Shown: positions 1-7,763, counted from the stretch's first letter. The stretch is 59,406 nucleotides of DNA from Chloroflexota bacterium (GCA_028875055.1 JAPPGG010000050.1:1-59406); one strand, 5' to 3'. The notes: a model not told the origin generated them from the sequence alone. Program-made: numbers and translations.

Positions 1-31
1 CTCCGAGTTCATCCCGACTGTGCCGGGGATC

Positions 32-352
32 CTATGCCGCGTGACGCGGCGCACTGACGTTGCCCTGGTAGACAATCCGCTGGGCCATTACCTGGTTGCG
101 GGTGTTCAAGAGCAGCACTCGGAGCTGTTCCTGGGCCAGGGCCGACATCTCCGGCCCCAGCAGGTTGTGAACGTCCTGGGGGCAGCTGATGGCCGGGCGG
201 TCGGCGGGGCGCTCCGGCTGGAAGGACACCTCGTAGTGGGCCGCCAGCTCCCCCAGCAGGGCCAGGTTGGAGCGCAGGGCCTCAAGCACCGCGTGGCTTT
301 CCAGGCTCACGGCGGGAGTGTCGGCGGTCTTGGTCTGCATCTTTCGTGGCAT
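32..352 (-). CDS. RadC-like (JAB/MPN) protein, N-terminal part only
   Basis: The 106-residue product reads like the start of the RadC/JAB domain: an 'ISCPQDV' segment, then 'EQLRVLLLNTRNQVMAQ', then 'IVYQGNV' near residue 93. In RadC proteins this stretch is followed by the HxH-containing metal site, which is not encoded here: a TAG stop at 32-34 ends the frame right after 'GNVSAPRHAA'. Only 31 bases remain to the window edge, so a frameshifted continuation cannot be tested. It is the last visible gene of the leftward replication operon, 114 bases after ssb, with a GC hairpin in the gap. RadC-like proteins are common on phages and conjugative elements, with unclear roles. It is either truncated or frameshifted. 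Confidence 0.6.
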   Translation of the reverse strand: MPRKMQTKTADTPAVSLESHAVLEALRSNLALLGELAAHYEVSFQPERPADRPAISCPQDVHNLLGPEMSALAQEQLRVLLLNTRNQVMAQRIVYQGNVSAPRHAA

Positions 353-390
353 GGTTCACTTCCTTGCAGGTCGGATTGGGAAACGAAAGC

Positions 391-422
391 GGGGCCGTTC
401 CCTGTCGGCAGGGAGCGGCCCC
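391..422 (-). promoter_or_regulatory. Intergenic GC hairpin 1 (ssb / RadC-like gap)
   Basis: The arms GGGGCCGTTCCCTG and CAGGGAGCGGCCCC pair over 14 positions with one G-T wobble around a TCGG loop. On the transcribed (minus) strand the hairpin is followed by GCTTTCG and then the ribosome-binding site of the next gene. Related hairpins with a GGGGCC core occur in the other open gaps of this operon. RNA processing, stability or translation control are possible roles (inference). Confidence 0.75.
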
Positions 423-466
423 GTGGTACGTCCGCCGGTGGCGGGTGTCGCTATTCAGTTGTCCGG

Positions 467-862
467 TTAGAAGGGAAGGTCGTCGTCGGCTGGGGTGCTG
501 GCGTCGGAGTTGCCGTACTCGTTGGAGCCGTTGCCGTTGCGGGAGGGGTCCAGGAACACCACCTCATGGGCGTGAACCTCGGTGCGGTAGCGCCGCTGCC
601 CGTCGTCACCCTCCCACGACGATTGCACCAGCCGCCCCGCGACGTAGAGCCGCTGGCCTTTCTGGACGTACTCCGCCACGGCCTCCGCCAGCTTGCCCCA
701 GACTGCGACACTGTGCCAGTCGGTCTCGGGCTCGCCGTCCCTGCGCCCCCGGTCCGTGGCCAGGCGCAGCTGGGTGACGGCGATGCCCGACGCCGTGTAG
801 CGCATCTCGGGGTCGCTGCCGACCCGTCCCAACAGTTCCACCCTGTTGATGGTCTTCGCCAT
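467..862 (-). CDS. ssb: Single-stranded DNA-binding protein
   Basis: At 131 residues this is a typical bacterial SSB: an N-terminal OB fold beginning 'MAKTINRVELLGRVGSDPEMR' with the usual 'YVQKGQRLYVAGRL' strand, then a short Gly/Asn/Ser linker and the acidic tip DDDLPF that recruits partner proteins. GGAGG lies 7 bases before the ATG, which fixes the start. SSB coats single-stranded DNA during replication and recombination. Here it sits with a primase, a Rad52-type annealing protein and a nuclease, so it is most likely the element's own SSB, used during replication or conjugative transfer, not the housekeeping copy. Confidence 0.95.
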   Translation of the reverse strand: MAKTINRVELLGRVGSDPEMRYTASGIAVTQLRLATDRGRRDGEPETDWHSVAVWGKLAEAVAEYVQKGQRLYVAGRLVQSSWEGDDGQRRYRTEVHAHEVVFLDPSRNGNGSNEYGNSDASTPADDDLPF

Positions 863-932
863 GATCGTTCCTCCGTAGTGTTGTGTGATTGAGGGTTGCC
901 GTGGCGAGGCCGCATCCCGTAGCAGAAAGGCG

Positions 933-962
933 GCCCCGTGTCGCGCCCCGGCCTGCGGGGCG
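933..962 (-). promoter_or_regulatory. Intergenic GC hairpin 2 (nuclease / ssb gap)
   Basis: CGCCCCG at 944-950 pairs perfectly with CGGGGCG at 956-962 around a 5-base loop. The adjacent GGCCCCG at 932-938 keeps the motif shared with the other gap hairpins: GAAAG, then a GGGGCC/GGCCCC block. It lies between the nuclease gene (upstream in transcription) and ssb. Confidence 0.6.
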
Positions 963-973
963 GCAGGGATTCC

Positions 974-2029
974 CTAGCTCACGCGCAGGTACCGGGAGAG
1001 GTTCTCGGTGACAATGGTGGCCCGGGTCTCCGGGTCCAGCAGGGCGTTCAGCCGCTTGTGATCAACGTTGTAACGGGTGGTCTTCACCATCCCCACGGTG
1101 CGGGTCTTCCTGCCGCCCTCCAGCCTTGCCTTGTCCTCGCCTCGCTGCCTGAGCCAGGACTGCAGTCTCCCCAGCGCCCACTGCTTGTCCTCCTCGATGG
1201 CCTTCAGCATCTCCTGGGCCTGCTCGTACTCCAGCAAGGCGGCTTGAGCCTCTTCGTCGCTGACCAGCTCGGCGTCAACGGCGGGTTCATCCCCCGGTTC
1301 CACCGCCGCCGACCCCGGCAGGCAGGCGTTGAGGAAGGGGCAGCGTCGGCACTGCCAGTCGTCGGCGGTGAAGTCTCGCTCCGGCAGGGCATAGGGGTCC
1401 GGCCCGTTGACCAGGTGGTGGGACGCCAGTTCGCCCAGCCGGGCGCAGGCTTGCTCGAAGGCCCGCTCCACCCTATAGGCGGGTATTACCTCGTAGTCCC
1501 AAACCCGGTTGCCCGTGTCCAGGGTGGCGATCACCACGTCCCGGGCCTCATCGAAGGCGCCGTAGGTGTAGCAGGCGGCCTGCCACACCGATTCCGGGTG
1601 GCTGCACTCCGCGCCCAGAGTCCGCCACTTCTTGAAGGCTTCCGGCCCCCGGGTCTTCACCTCGACGATGCCGGGTTCGTTGCCGAAGATGGGCGCCACG
1701 CCGGCGGCGTCCACGTGGCCGCTGACCGCCAGCCTCGCCCCGAGGCGCAGGGAGACCATCCGGGGGTTGTCCCGGTCGGTGGGGGTGATGTCCCAACCGG
1801 CCCGCGCCATGGCCCGCAGCACCACCGGCTCCAGGGCGTTGCCCGCCTCCAGCATGGTCAGGGAGTCGTCGTTGCGGGGGTTGGTGACCTGGTGGCCGGT
1901 GGCCTCGTACCAGAGGGCGCGGCGGCAGTTGCCCACCGCCGAGGCCCGGATCTCCAGGGTCCCGTCGCCACCGAAGCGGGCGTTGGGCCGGGAGTAGACG
2001 TCGGCCTGCTGGTCAATGGTGGTAGTCAT
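974..2029 (-). CDS. PD-(D/E)XK nuclease with a predicted Fe-S cluster (Cas4/RecB-like)
   Basis: The 351-residue protein carries the PD-(D/E)XK metal site: D107 in 'SGHVDAAG' and E123-V-K125 in 'GIVEVKTRG'. One cysteine at 35 and a C-terminal set at C227, C230 and C236 ('CRRCPFLNAC') match the split four-cysteine pattern that holds a 4Fe-4S cluster in Cas4 and AddB nucleases. A helical Glu/Gln-rich stretch follows (about 250-310). GGAGG precedes the ATG. The expected activity is DNA end resection, which would feed the Rad52-like annealing protein encoded upstream, a pairing like phage exonuclease/annealase modules. The assignment is from motifs; substrate polarity cannot be told. Confidence 0.85.
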   Translation of the reverse strand: MTTTIDQQADVYSRPNARFGGDGTLEIRASAVGNCRRALWYEATGHQVTNPRNDDSLTMLEAGNALEPVVLRAMARAGWDITPTDRDNPRMVSLRLGARLAVSGHVDAAGVAPIFGNEPGIVEVKTRGPEAFKKWRTLGAECSHPESVWQAACYTYGAFDEARDVVIATLDTGNRVWDYEVIPAYRVERAFEQACARLGELASHHLVNGPDPYALPERDFTADDWQCRRCPFLNACLPGSAAVEPGDEPAVDAELVSDEEAQAALLEYEQAQEMLKAIEEDKQWALGRLQSWLRQRGEDKARLEGGRKTRTVGMVKTTRYNVDHKRLNALLDPETRATIVTENLSRYLRVS

Positions 2030-2073
2030 GGTTGTCGTTCCTCCGTAAGTTTCTGTGTCCGGTAAATGAGAGC

Positions 2074-2102
2074 GGGGCCGCCCTCCGTGGAGAGTCGGCC
2101 CC
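2074..2102 (-). promoter_or_regulatory. Intergenic GC hairpin 3 (TSCPD-like / nuclease gap)
   Basis: GGGGCCG at 2074-2080 pairs with CGGCCCC at 2096-2102, and an inner CTCC/GGAG helix closes around GT. On the minus strand it is followed by GCTCTC, as in hairpin 1. It lies between the stop of the TSCPD-like gene and the start of the nuclease gene. Confidence 0.7.
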
Positions 2103-2131
2103 GTGCGCCCCTATGGGTCGTTTCGGAATGT

Positions 2132-2539
2132 TCAGTCGGCGGCGATGGGCAGTTCCGCCGGTTCCGCATCCTCCTGTTGGGTTGCCAGGTAGTCCCGCAG
2201 GACCAGGGCAATGGCGTCGCCCAGCCCTCTCACGTACACCGTGCTGCCGTCCTCCATCCGGTTGGGCCAGGGCTGCATTTCGGAAATGCCCTGTATCTGC
2301 CCGATCATTTCAACCAGTGGCGTCCCCCGCCGCAGGTGCAGGGAGACCAGGCGGCAGGCCATTTCGGTCATGCCGTGCTGGAGGCTTCCCGCCTTGCCGA
2401 GGCTGCCGAAGACCTCGAAGGGTTGCCCGTCTTCGTCCAGGCCGACGGTGATGTAGAGGCTGCCCAGCTCGGTGGACAGCTTCGTAGTTACGCTGGGCAG
2501 GCAGCGGGGCCGGCGTCGAGTGGTGGTGTCGGCGTTCAT
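2132..2539 (-). CDS. TSCPD-domain-like protein
   Basis: The 135-residue product resembles the TSCPD domain known from adenosylcobalamin-dependent ribonucleotide reductases and small stand-alone proteins: 'LGSLYITVGLDEDGQPFEVF', 'LGKAGSLQHG', then 'RLVSLHLRRGTPLVEMIGQ'. The Cys-containing tail of true TSCPD domains is absent. The chosen ATG (2537-2539) overlaps the TGA stop of the upstream gene by one base (TGATG) and is preceded by GGGAGG, so the two are translationally coupled. An in-frame start 36 bases upstream has no such support. A role in nucleotide supply is possible, but nothing in the sequence shows it. Confidence 0.65.
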   Translation of the reverse strand: MNADTTTRRRPRCLPSVTTKLSTELGSLYITVGLDEDGQPFEVFGSLGKAGSLQHGMTEMACRLVSLHLRRGTPLVEMIGQIQGISEMQPWPNRMEDGSTVYVRGLGDAIALVLRDYLATQQEDAEPAELPIAAD

Positions 2540-3027
2540 CACCCACCTCCCCGTGAGCAGTGGGCCTTGCCGCACTCGATGGCCTCCATCCGCCCGTGGT
2601 CCCGGATGTTGTCCCTATCGGAGGCGAAGGCTTCCGCTTCCTCCCCGGTGTCGAACCGTCCGAAGGGCTCGGTGGCGTAGCCGCCCCAATAGGCGATGAC
2701 GTGGAAGTGCGGGCCAGGGATGAGTTCCCGCAGGTAGGGCAACGTCGGAGCGTAGCGGTCGAAATAGCCCGCTATCTTCAGGGCCAGTTCCCGTTCCCTT
2801 TCGTCGCCCAGACCCAGCAGGGTCCTGGCGATGGGTTCCTCGCAGTCCTCCTCCGCAAAGGTCGGGTTGAGCATGGCGTCCCGCACCACGTCGGGCAGCG
2901 AGTACCACCGCTCCCGGCTCAGCTTCAGTCCGCCGTGTCCGGCGGTGGAGACCCGCCAGACGCCCTCGGCCAGTTCCTCGATGTCCTGGGGGCAGCCCCA
3001 GGGGGTGTGCATGGTGGTTGCCGTCAT
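2539..3027 (-). CDS. DUF7007-like hypothetical protein
   Basis: The 162-residue product starts with 'TPWGCPQDIEELAEGVWRVSTAGHGG', which fits the pattern of DUF7007 (TPWG near the N-terminus, then 'STxGHGG'), a domain seen on plasmids and mobile elements with no known function. The C-terminal half has 'HFHVIAYWGGYATEPFGRF', a compact beta-rich region. AAGGAGG lies before the ATG. Its stop overlaps the next start. No catalytic motif is evident, and the family match is from memory of the pattern. Confidence 0.65.
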   Translation of the reverse strand: MTATTMHTPWGCPQDIEELAEGVWRVSTAGHGGLKLSRERWYSLPDVVRDAMLNPTFAEEDCEEPIARTLLGLGDERERELALKIAGYFDRYAPTLPYLRELIPGPHFHVIAYWGGYATEPFGRFDTGEEAEAFASDRDNIRDHGRMEAIECGKAHCSRGGG

Positions 3028-3067
3028 TTCCGTTCCTCCTTGTGTGGTGAAGTCCGGTAGATGGAAA

Positions 3068-3099
3068 GCGGGGCGGCCCCGCGTGGGAGACGGCCCCGC
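3068..3099 (-). promoter_or_regulatory. Intergenic GC hairpin 4 (Rad52 / DUF7007-like gap)
   Basis: GCGGGGC at 3068-3074 pairs with GCCCCGC at 3093-3099. A competing pairing inside 3068-3082 is also possible. As in hairpins 1 and 3, the minus-strand hairpin is followed by TTTCC and then a strong ribosome-binding site. Confidence 0.65.
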
Positions 3100-3122
3100 C
3101 GGAAGGTCTTGGCCCAGGTGTG

Positions 3123-3971
3123 CTACCCGTTGCCGTTGCCGCCCTCAGCGCTCCTGGCCTCGTTGACCTTGCGGGCAGCATTCTCCACCAGGAGCTTGAG
3201 GTCCTTGGCCGGCAGGTCGTCCAGTTCCCGGCCCGTCTGCTTCTTGACCGCCTCCCGCACCCGGTCCTCGTCGAAGCCCTGCTCCGCGCCCAGGGCGATG
3301 AGCCGCCCCCGCAACTGCTGGAGGTAGGAACCCTCCCGCCGGCCGTTCCCGCTGTTGCCCGTCTGCTGGCTGGAGTTGCCGTTGCCCCTGGGGTTGGGAA
3401 CCTGAGCGCCGGCCCTGCCGTTGGCATTGGCCGTAGGCTGGTCCCCGTAGAGGCCGTTGCCGAATCTGTCGCCGAAGCTGCGCAAGGCCCGCTTCAGCCC
3501 GTCGGTCACCGAGCCCTTGGCGGCGGTCTCGTGCCCCTCGGGGGTGTCCTCGGCCACGATGTGGAACCCGATGTCGGTGCGGGGCGGCGCGCCCACCACG
3601 CTGACCCGCACCGGCGCGCTGTAGGCGTAGTTGACCTTGACCTCCCCGGTCCTGACGTCCACCTTCTCGATGCGGCGCAGGCTCACGTCGCCGACCAGTT
3701 CGTAGCCCCAGCCCCCAAAGCCAAAGATCCGGTTGGCCTGGTCGATGACGGTGTGGCCCTCGATGTAGTCGTACTGGCGGTTGCCGCGGCCGTCGCGGCG
3801 GGAGACCAGGGCCGGGTCCAGGGGCTGCTCCAGGGCGTTGACCACGGCGGGGGTCAGCCCGTCCCACAGGAGGTCGTGGCCACCCATGTCGGCGACGCCG
3901 TTGCCGTTGGGGTTGACGCTCCCGTTGGGGTGGTGGCCGTTGGTATTGTGGTTGCCGTTCTCGTTACCCAT
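3123..3971 (-). CDS. Rad52/Rad22-family single-strand annealing protein
   Basis: The 282-residue product has the Rad52-type core at about 25-170: 'YIEGHTVIDQANRIFGFGGW' followed by 'KGSVTDGLKRALRSFGDRFG', the two most recognisable blocks of the family. The N-terminus is a short Asn/Gly-rich tract, and the C-terminal third is a low-complexity linker plus a small helical domain that could bind SSB or another partner. AAAGGAG precedes the ATG. Such annealing proteins pair complementary single strands and often work with an exonuclease and SSB, both encoded downstream. On a mobile element the likely uses are replication, recircularisation or recombination with related elements. Confidence 0.9.
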   Translation of the reverse strand: MGNENGNHNTNGHHPNGSVNPNGNGVADMGGHDLLWDGLTPAVVNALEQPLDPALVSRRDGRGNRQYDYIEGHTVIDQANRIFGFGGWGYELVGDVSLRRIEKVDVRTGEVKVNYAYSAPVRVSVVGAPPRTDIGFHIVAEDTPEGHETAAKGSVTDGLKRALRSFGDRFGNGLYGDQPTANANGRAGAQVPNPRGNGNSSQQTGNSGNGRREGSYLQQLRGRLIALGAEQGFDEDRVREAVKKQTGRELDDLPAKDLKLLVENAARKVNEARSAEGGNGNG

Positions 3972-4019
3972 GAGTTCGCTCCTTTACGTTGTGATGTTGG
4001 GTATGCCGTTGGTTGCGGC

Positions 4020-4060
4020 GGCTTCCCTGGCGGGAAGCCGTAAGCGGGGCCGCAGGCCCC
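4020..4060 (-). promoter_or_regulatory. Intergenic GC hairpins 5 (primase / Rad52 gap)
   Basis: Two hairpins stand side by side. GGCTTCCC (4020-4027) pairs with GGGAAGCC (4032-4039), and GGGGC (4046-4050) pairs with GCCCC (4056-4060). The second keeps the AAGCGGGGCCG motif common to the gap hairpins of this operon. Confidence 0.65.
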
Positions 4061-4092
4061 GTGGCGCCGTCGGGTTGGTTGGGAAAAGGAAA

Positions 4093-4114
4093 GGCCCGCC
4101 GGTGAGGGCGGGCC
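4093..4114 (-). repeat. GC-rich hairpin just after the primase gene
   Basis: GGCCCGCC (4093-4100) pairs perfectly with GGCGGGCC (4107-4114). It lies about 30 bases past the primase stop on the transcribed strand. The minus strand continues into TTTCCTTTTCCC, so it could act as a weak terminator or an RNA 3' end. Confidence 0.5.
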
Positions 4115-4144
4115 GGTAGTGGAAAGGTTGAGGAGGGTAGTGGA

Positions 4145-5203
4145 CTAGCGAAGGCGTTGGGCTGCCCTGGCCAGCAGGCGGGGGAAGCGCAGCCGGCCGT
4201 CGGGCCGCGTCGCCAGTTCGCCCACGTCGCCGACCCCCTGGGGCAGGTTGACCACGGCGGCCCGGTTGCCCAGCAGTTGCTTGAGTTCCTGGGCCGCCGC
4301 GTTGCCCGCGCCGTCGTTGTCGAAGGCCAGGAATACCCGTGGGCAGCCCCTGAGCGCCATCGCCACCCTGTCCATGCCCTTCGTCCCCAGGGCGGCTACG
4401 GCGGAATGGCCCCACGCCGTGAGGGTCAGCCAGTCGAAGACCCCTTCGGCGACAATTACACACGGCGGCGCGGAACCCAACCGGGCCATCCCCAGCAGTG
4501 GCTTGGGGCCGGGCAACGCCTGGAAGCGGGGCCGGGCGTCGGGTTCCACGGCCCGTCCCACCAGCCAGACGGCCAGCCCGCTGGCGAGTTCGGGGACCAC
4601 CACCATTCCGGCGAACCGTTCCCTTCCGTGTTCCAGGAACAGGCCGCTGGCCCGGAGCCGCTGGGTTGTGAAGCCGTTGGCCTGCAGGTGTTCCCGCAGG
4701 CCGTGGCCCGGCGCGTAGCCCAGACCCAGCCGCCGGGCCGCCTCCAGGCCGATGCCCCGGGAGGCCAGGTACTCCAGGGCTGCCCGGTTGCGCCGCAGTT
4801 GCCCGCCGTAGAACCGGACCGCCGCCGTCAGAAGGGCCGGGTTTCGGGGCGGAATGACCGGGACAGTGGGTTGAAGAGATGAAACGGGGCGGTTGAACGG
4901 CGCCCGTGGCGGCGGAGTTGATCCGTCATCCAGCCGCCGGATGGCCTGGGGCAGGGTCAGGCCCTCCATGCGCCCCACGAAGTCCAGCACGTCGCCGCCC
5001 GCTCCGCAGCCGAAGCAGTAGTAACGCTGGCTGTCGCCGTACACCGTGAAGCTCCCCTCCGCCTCGTCGTGAAAGGGGCAGACGCCCTGGCGCACCCGGC
5101 CCCTGCCGTGCAGGACCACCCCGGCAGCCTCCACCGTGTCCCCCAGGGGATGCCGCGCCTTGAGTTCGAGAATGTCCACCTTGTCCGATGTCGCCAGCAC
5201 CAT
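4145..5203 (-). CDS. DnaG-like primase (CHC2 zinc finger plus TOPRIM)
   Basis: The 352-residue protein has a CHC2-type zinc site at C42-P-F-H45 and C63-F-G-C66, an N-terminal helical region, and a TOPRIM domain with the glutamate of 'VIVAEGVFDWL' near residue 252 and D-N-D near 294 in 'FLAFDNDGAG'. It is much shorter than chromosomal DnaG (about 600 residues) because the C-terminal helicase-binding region is missing, as in many phage and plasmid primases. GGAGG precedes the ATG, which overlaps the upstream stop by one base (TAATG). It would make RNA primers for element replication or for the complementary strand after transfer. Confidence 0.9.
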   Translation of the reverse strand: MVLATSDKVDILELKARHPLGDTVEAAGVVLHGRGRVRQGVCPFHDEAEGSFTVYGDSQRYYCFGCGAGGDVLDFVGRMEGLTLPQAIRRLDDGSTPPPRAPFNRPVSSLQPTVPVIPPRNPALLTAAVRFYGGQLRRNRAALEYLASRGIGLEAARRLGLGYAPGHGLREHLQANGFTTQRLRASGLFLEHGRERFAGMVVVPELASGLAVWLVGRAVEPDARPRFQALPGPKPLLGMARLGSAPPCVIVAEGVFDWLTLTAWGHSAVAALGTKGMDRVAMALRGCPRVFLAFDNDGAGNAAAQELKQLLGNRAAVVNLPQGVGDVGELATRPDGRLRFPRLLARAAQRLR

Positions 5204-5679
5204 TACGCACCTCCTTCTTTCTTGCTACCCAGGGGCTTCAACCCACGCAGGCTGCGCCTGGAGACAACCTTTCCCACCGGCCAGGGCATCCCCAGGACCG
5301 CCGCCGCTTCCAGGCTGCCGTCCTCGCGTTCCAGCAGGGCCGCCGCCTTCCCCGCGGCCGGGCTGTAGAGCAACGACCTTTCACCGGCGAACCGGCGCCG
5401 GGCGATGTCCATCCACTCGGCATACAGCCACCGCAGTTCCGAGTCATTGGCCTGCCCGGGGGCGACGTCCGCCAGCATCGCCAGGGCGACGTCCAGGTCG
5501 CCCGACTGCCGCAGCCGCCGGGCCTGGTGGACAATTCGCACTAGGCTGGCAGCCGACGCCTCCGCCTCCAGCGCAGCGTCGCCCAGCAGCGTCGCCAGCA
5601 GCCGGTCCACCAGTTCCTCCAACCGGCGGACCGACGCCGTGGTTTCCAGTGTCATCGTTTCAATTGCTGTCGTGGTCAT
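5203..5679 (-). CDS. Hypothetical protein of the replication operon
   Basis: The 158-residue product is not recognised. It is mostly helical: an N-terminal 'RRLEELVDRLLATLLGDAALEAE' segment, then 'LRWLYAEWMDIARRRFAGERS', and a basic tail ending 'KPLGSKKEGGA'. The start at 5679 is chosen because GGGAGG lies 5 bases upstream and the ATG overlaps the stop of the preceding gene (ATGA). It is coupled on both sides, with its own stop overlapping the primase start, so it is probably made in step with the primase. Confidence 0.6.
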   Translation of the reverse strand: MTTTAIETMTLETTASVRRLEELVDRLLATLLGDAALEAEASAASLVRIVHQARRLRQSGDLDVALAMLADVAPGQANDSELRWLYAEWMDIARRRFAGERSLLYSPAAGKAAALLEREDGSLEAAAVLGMPWPVGKVVSRRSLRGLKPLGSKKEGGA

Positions 5680-5966
5680 GGCGTACCTCCCTGTTGTTGA
5701 GTGTTGGCCTTCCGCCGGTTGCAGTTGCACCGGCAAGTGGTACGGTTCCGGCTCCCGGCCCGAGCGATCCGCCAGACCACCAGGGCGGAGATGCCCAGGC
5801 CCACCAGGTTGAGGAAGAAGGTCCCGCCGCCGCTGCCAGCCAACAGCGGCAGGACGATGAGCAGGCCCACCGCCAGCGCCAGGATCAGCCGCCGGTGCTC
5901 CCTGATGAACCCGCCGACCGGGACCGCCCTTGCTTTGAGTTGCACGAGTCTATCCTTGATGCCCAT
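5676..5966 (-). CDS. Small two-helix membrane protein
   Basis: The 96-residue product starts at an ATG (5966) with GGGAGG upstream; longer in-frame reading toward 6308 has no such site. It has a basic N-terminus ('MGIKDRLVQLKARAVPVGG'), two hydrophobic stretches at about 27-43 and 50-66, and a Cys/Arg-rich tail 'NRTTCRCNCNRRK'. It is the first gene of the leftward operon and overlaps the next by four bases. The function is unknown. The CxCxC tail could bind a metal. Confidence 0.55.
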   Translation of the reverse strand: MGIKDRLVQLKARAVPVGGFIREHRRLILALAVGLLIVLPLLAGSGGGTFFLNLVGLGISALVVWRIARAGSRNRTTCRCNCNRRKANTQQQGGTP

Positions 5967-6914
5967 GGACACCTCCCTGTTGAATTTGTGAATAAGCTTG
6001 GGAACCAGATCTGCCCGGCGCCCCGCGCCCTGGGCCCAGGGACCGGCTCCGCGTCGGAAAACGCGGGGTTGCCGGCCTGGCCAGAGACGCGTTCGTGCCG
6101 GGTCTTGTTTGGCATACTGGGGCCGGGACCTGTCACGGAGACGAGGGAGCCGAAGGAGAGCGCATCCCGGTCTGGGAAAGGCGCGTTGCCAGAGGAGGTT
6201 CCGGCCTGCCGGAACCTGGTGCACCGAAGCGTGTTTGACCTGCGGACCGGCTACTCCCGCTGAGCAGCAGTTCCGCAGGCCATGCATGATCAGGCGGCGG
6301 AGGGCCAATGGCTTTCCGACGCCAGTGAGCGGAACGCCCGGGGGATTGGCCGCGCCGCGGCAAGAAGGGAATCCAGGGCCCCCTTGCCGGGTGGGGAGAT
6401 TCCTCCCGGAGTTGGCATTGCAGGGGTCCTGTGCCTGCCTGCGTTCAGGGACTCGGGGACGTGGTTGGTGTCTGGACCGCCACCTCCTCAGTGAGAATTA
6501 TGCGCCGTTGGTTTGAGGCGCCGCCGTGGGATGGATTACCAGGGGTAGTGCGCCGTATGCCACTGGGAGCTGGCGCAACCGGCTTCGGCAAGAGCGACTA
6601 CAACGCCGTTGCGTCCGCTATATCCCTTGCGGAACCTCATCCGGAGAGCAAGGCTCAATCCTTCTGAGAAGTTCCAGCGGGGCGGGCCGTTCGGAGAGCA
6701 GGGCTCGATCCTATGCGACCAATCCCGGATCCAGGGACGGGACCCTCCAGGTTTCTAGGGCGGGAAACGCTGGAAAAAGCCTGACAACGCAATCCAGTAT
6801 CCGGCCCCGGTTGGCGGCCACGCAAGGGTTTCCCGCCCCCTCAGCCCAAAGTGTTGCCTTTTTTTGACCTGGACGCCAACACGCCGCCGGCCGGCGCCAC
6901 CCTTTTCACCTTTT
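5967..6914. other. 948-base noncoding region, candidate origin
   Basis: I see no convincing gene here. It separates the HTH gene from the leftward operon and so holds that operon's promoter. It contains a 21-base direct repeat with a 50-base period (6642-6662 and 6692-6712, differing at two positions) and a widely spaced inverted repeat, GGGCGGGAAAC at 6758-6768 against GTTTCCCGCCC at 6828-6838. Such arrangements are typical of replication or transfer origins, but no known origin motif is recognised. Confidence 0.4.
6642..6712. repeat. Two 21-base direct repeats, 50-base period
   Basis: The units at 6642-6662 and 6692-6712 share the core CGGAGAGCA and GATCCT-type end and differ at two positions (A/G). 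Five turns of DNA separate the unit starts, so a protein bound at both would lie on the same face. They could be iterons (inference). Confidence 0.5.
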
Positions 6915-7763
6915 TCAGCGGCCGCGCCCGTCCCTAGCCCATCGGCCCAGGGTCAACAGCCGCAGCGCCCGTCGCAACAGCTCCAGCCTGGCCCGCCGCC
7001 GCCGGATTCCCGCCAGTTCCCGCAGTCGCCAGGACAGCTGCTCGTTGCGGTCAAGGCCCCGGAGCGGCGCCGTCTCCCGGGGTAGGGTCAGGCCATGTTC
7101 CTCCAGCATCGCCAATTCCAGCTCCAGGATTCTTTGCCGGGTTGCCACCCAGGCCAGTCCCCGGCCCGTGGGGGAATGCCCGGTCCACCGCCTGCGCCAC
7201 TCGTCCACCAAGGGCCAGGCGGCACCGTACGCCGCTTCATCGTCGTCGGCAGGTCGCCAGGCAACCACCTCGGGGTAACGCCGCCCTGGGCCATGGCGTC
7301 CCGTCCGGGAACCGCCACGGGAGAGCGGGGGCGCCGTACCCCGCAGCCCCTCCTGCCGGTCCAGCCTCCCCTCCAATCGCTGGATTTCCTGGGTAAATTG
7401 CCGCTGCAAGGCGGCAATAGCCGCGTGTCCCGCCGGCCCGTCATTGCCGCCCCCGCTCTTCCCCGACAGCAAGTGCGCCAGCTGCCGCTCCAGGTCGTCG
7501 ACCCGATCTTCCAGCGCTGCCACCCTCTGCCCGTCCGCCGCTGCCCGCTCTAGCAGCAAACGCTCCAACGCTTCGACCAAGCGCGCCGACATCTCGCCCG
7601 CTCCCTCGTTGCGCCACAGGGTCTTGCGGTCAATGCCCAACCTCTCCGCTGCTTTCACCGGCCCCAGGTCGTGAACCAGGTCGTTGAGCAAGGCCCGCAG
7701 CCGCAACTGCCGCAGGCTCTCCAGGCTGGGAGTGCCATCCGCGGGGCCACCCGATCGCGTCAT
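6915..7763 (-). CDS. HTH and coiled-coil DNA-binding protein
   Basis: The 282-residue product starts at 7763, where GGAAGGAGGG precedes the ATG. Residues about 20-45 read as a helix-turn-helix ('LGPVKAAERLGIDRKTLWRNEG'). Then a leucine-rich coiled coil (about 50-90, 'ALEDRVDDLERQLAHLLSG') is followed by a second helical segment and an Arg-rich C-terminal half with 'WPLVDEWRRRWTGHSPTGRG'. Two parS-like palindromes lie 22-93 bases upstream, so it may regulate itself or act as a centromere-binding or origin-binding factor. No family is recognised with certainty. Confidence 0.6.
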   Translation of the reverse strand: MTRSGGPADGTPSLESLRQLRLRALLNDLVHDLGPVKAAERLGIDRKTLWRNEGAGEMSARLVEALERLLLERAAADGQRVAALEDRVDDLERQLAHLLSGKSGGGNDGPAGHAAIAALQRQFTQEIQRLEGRLDRQEGLRGTAPPLSRGGSRTGRHGPGRRYPEVVAWRPADDDEAAYGAAWPLVDEWRRRWTGHSPTGRGLAWVATRQRILELELAMLEEHGLTLPRETAPLRGLDRNEQLSWRLRELAGIRRRRARLELLRRALRLLTLGRWARDGRGR

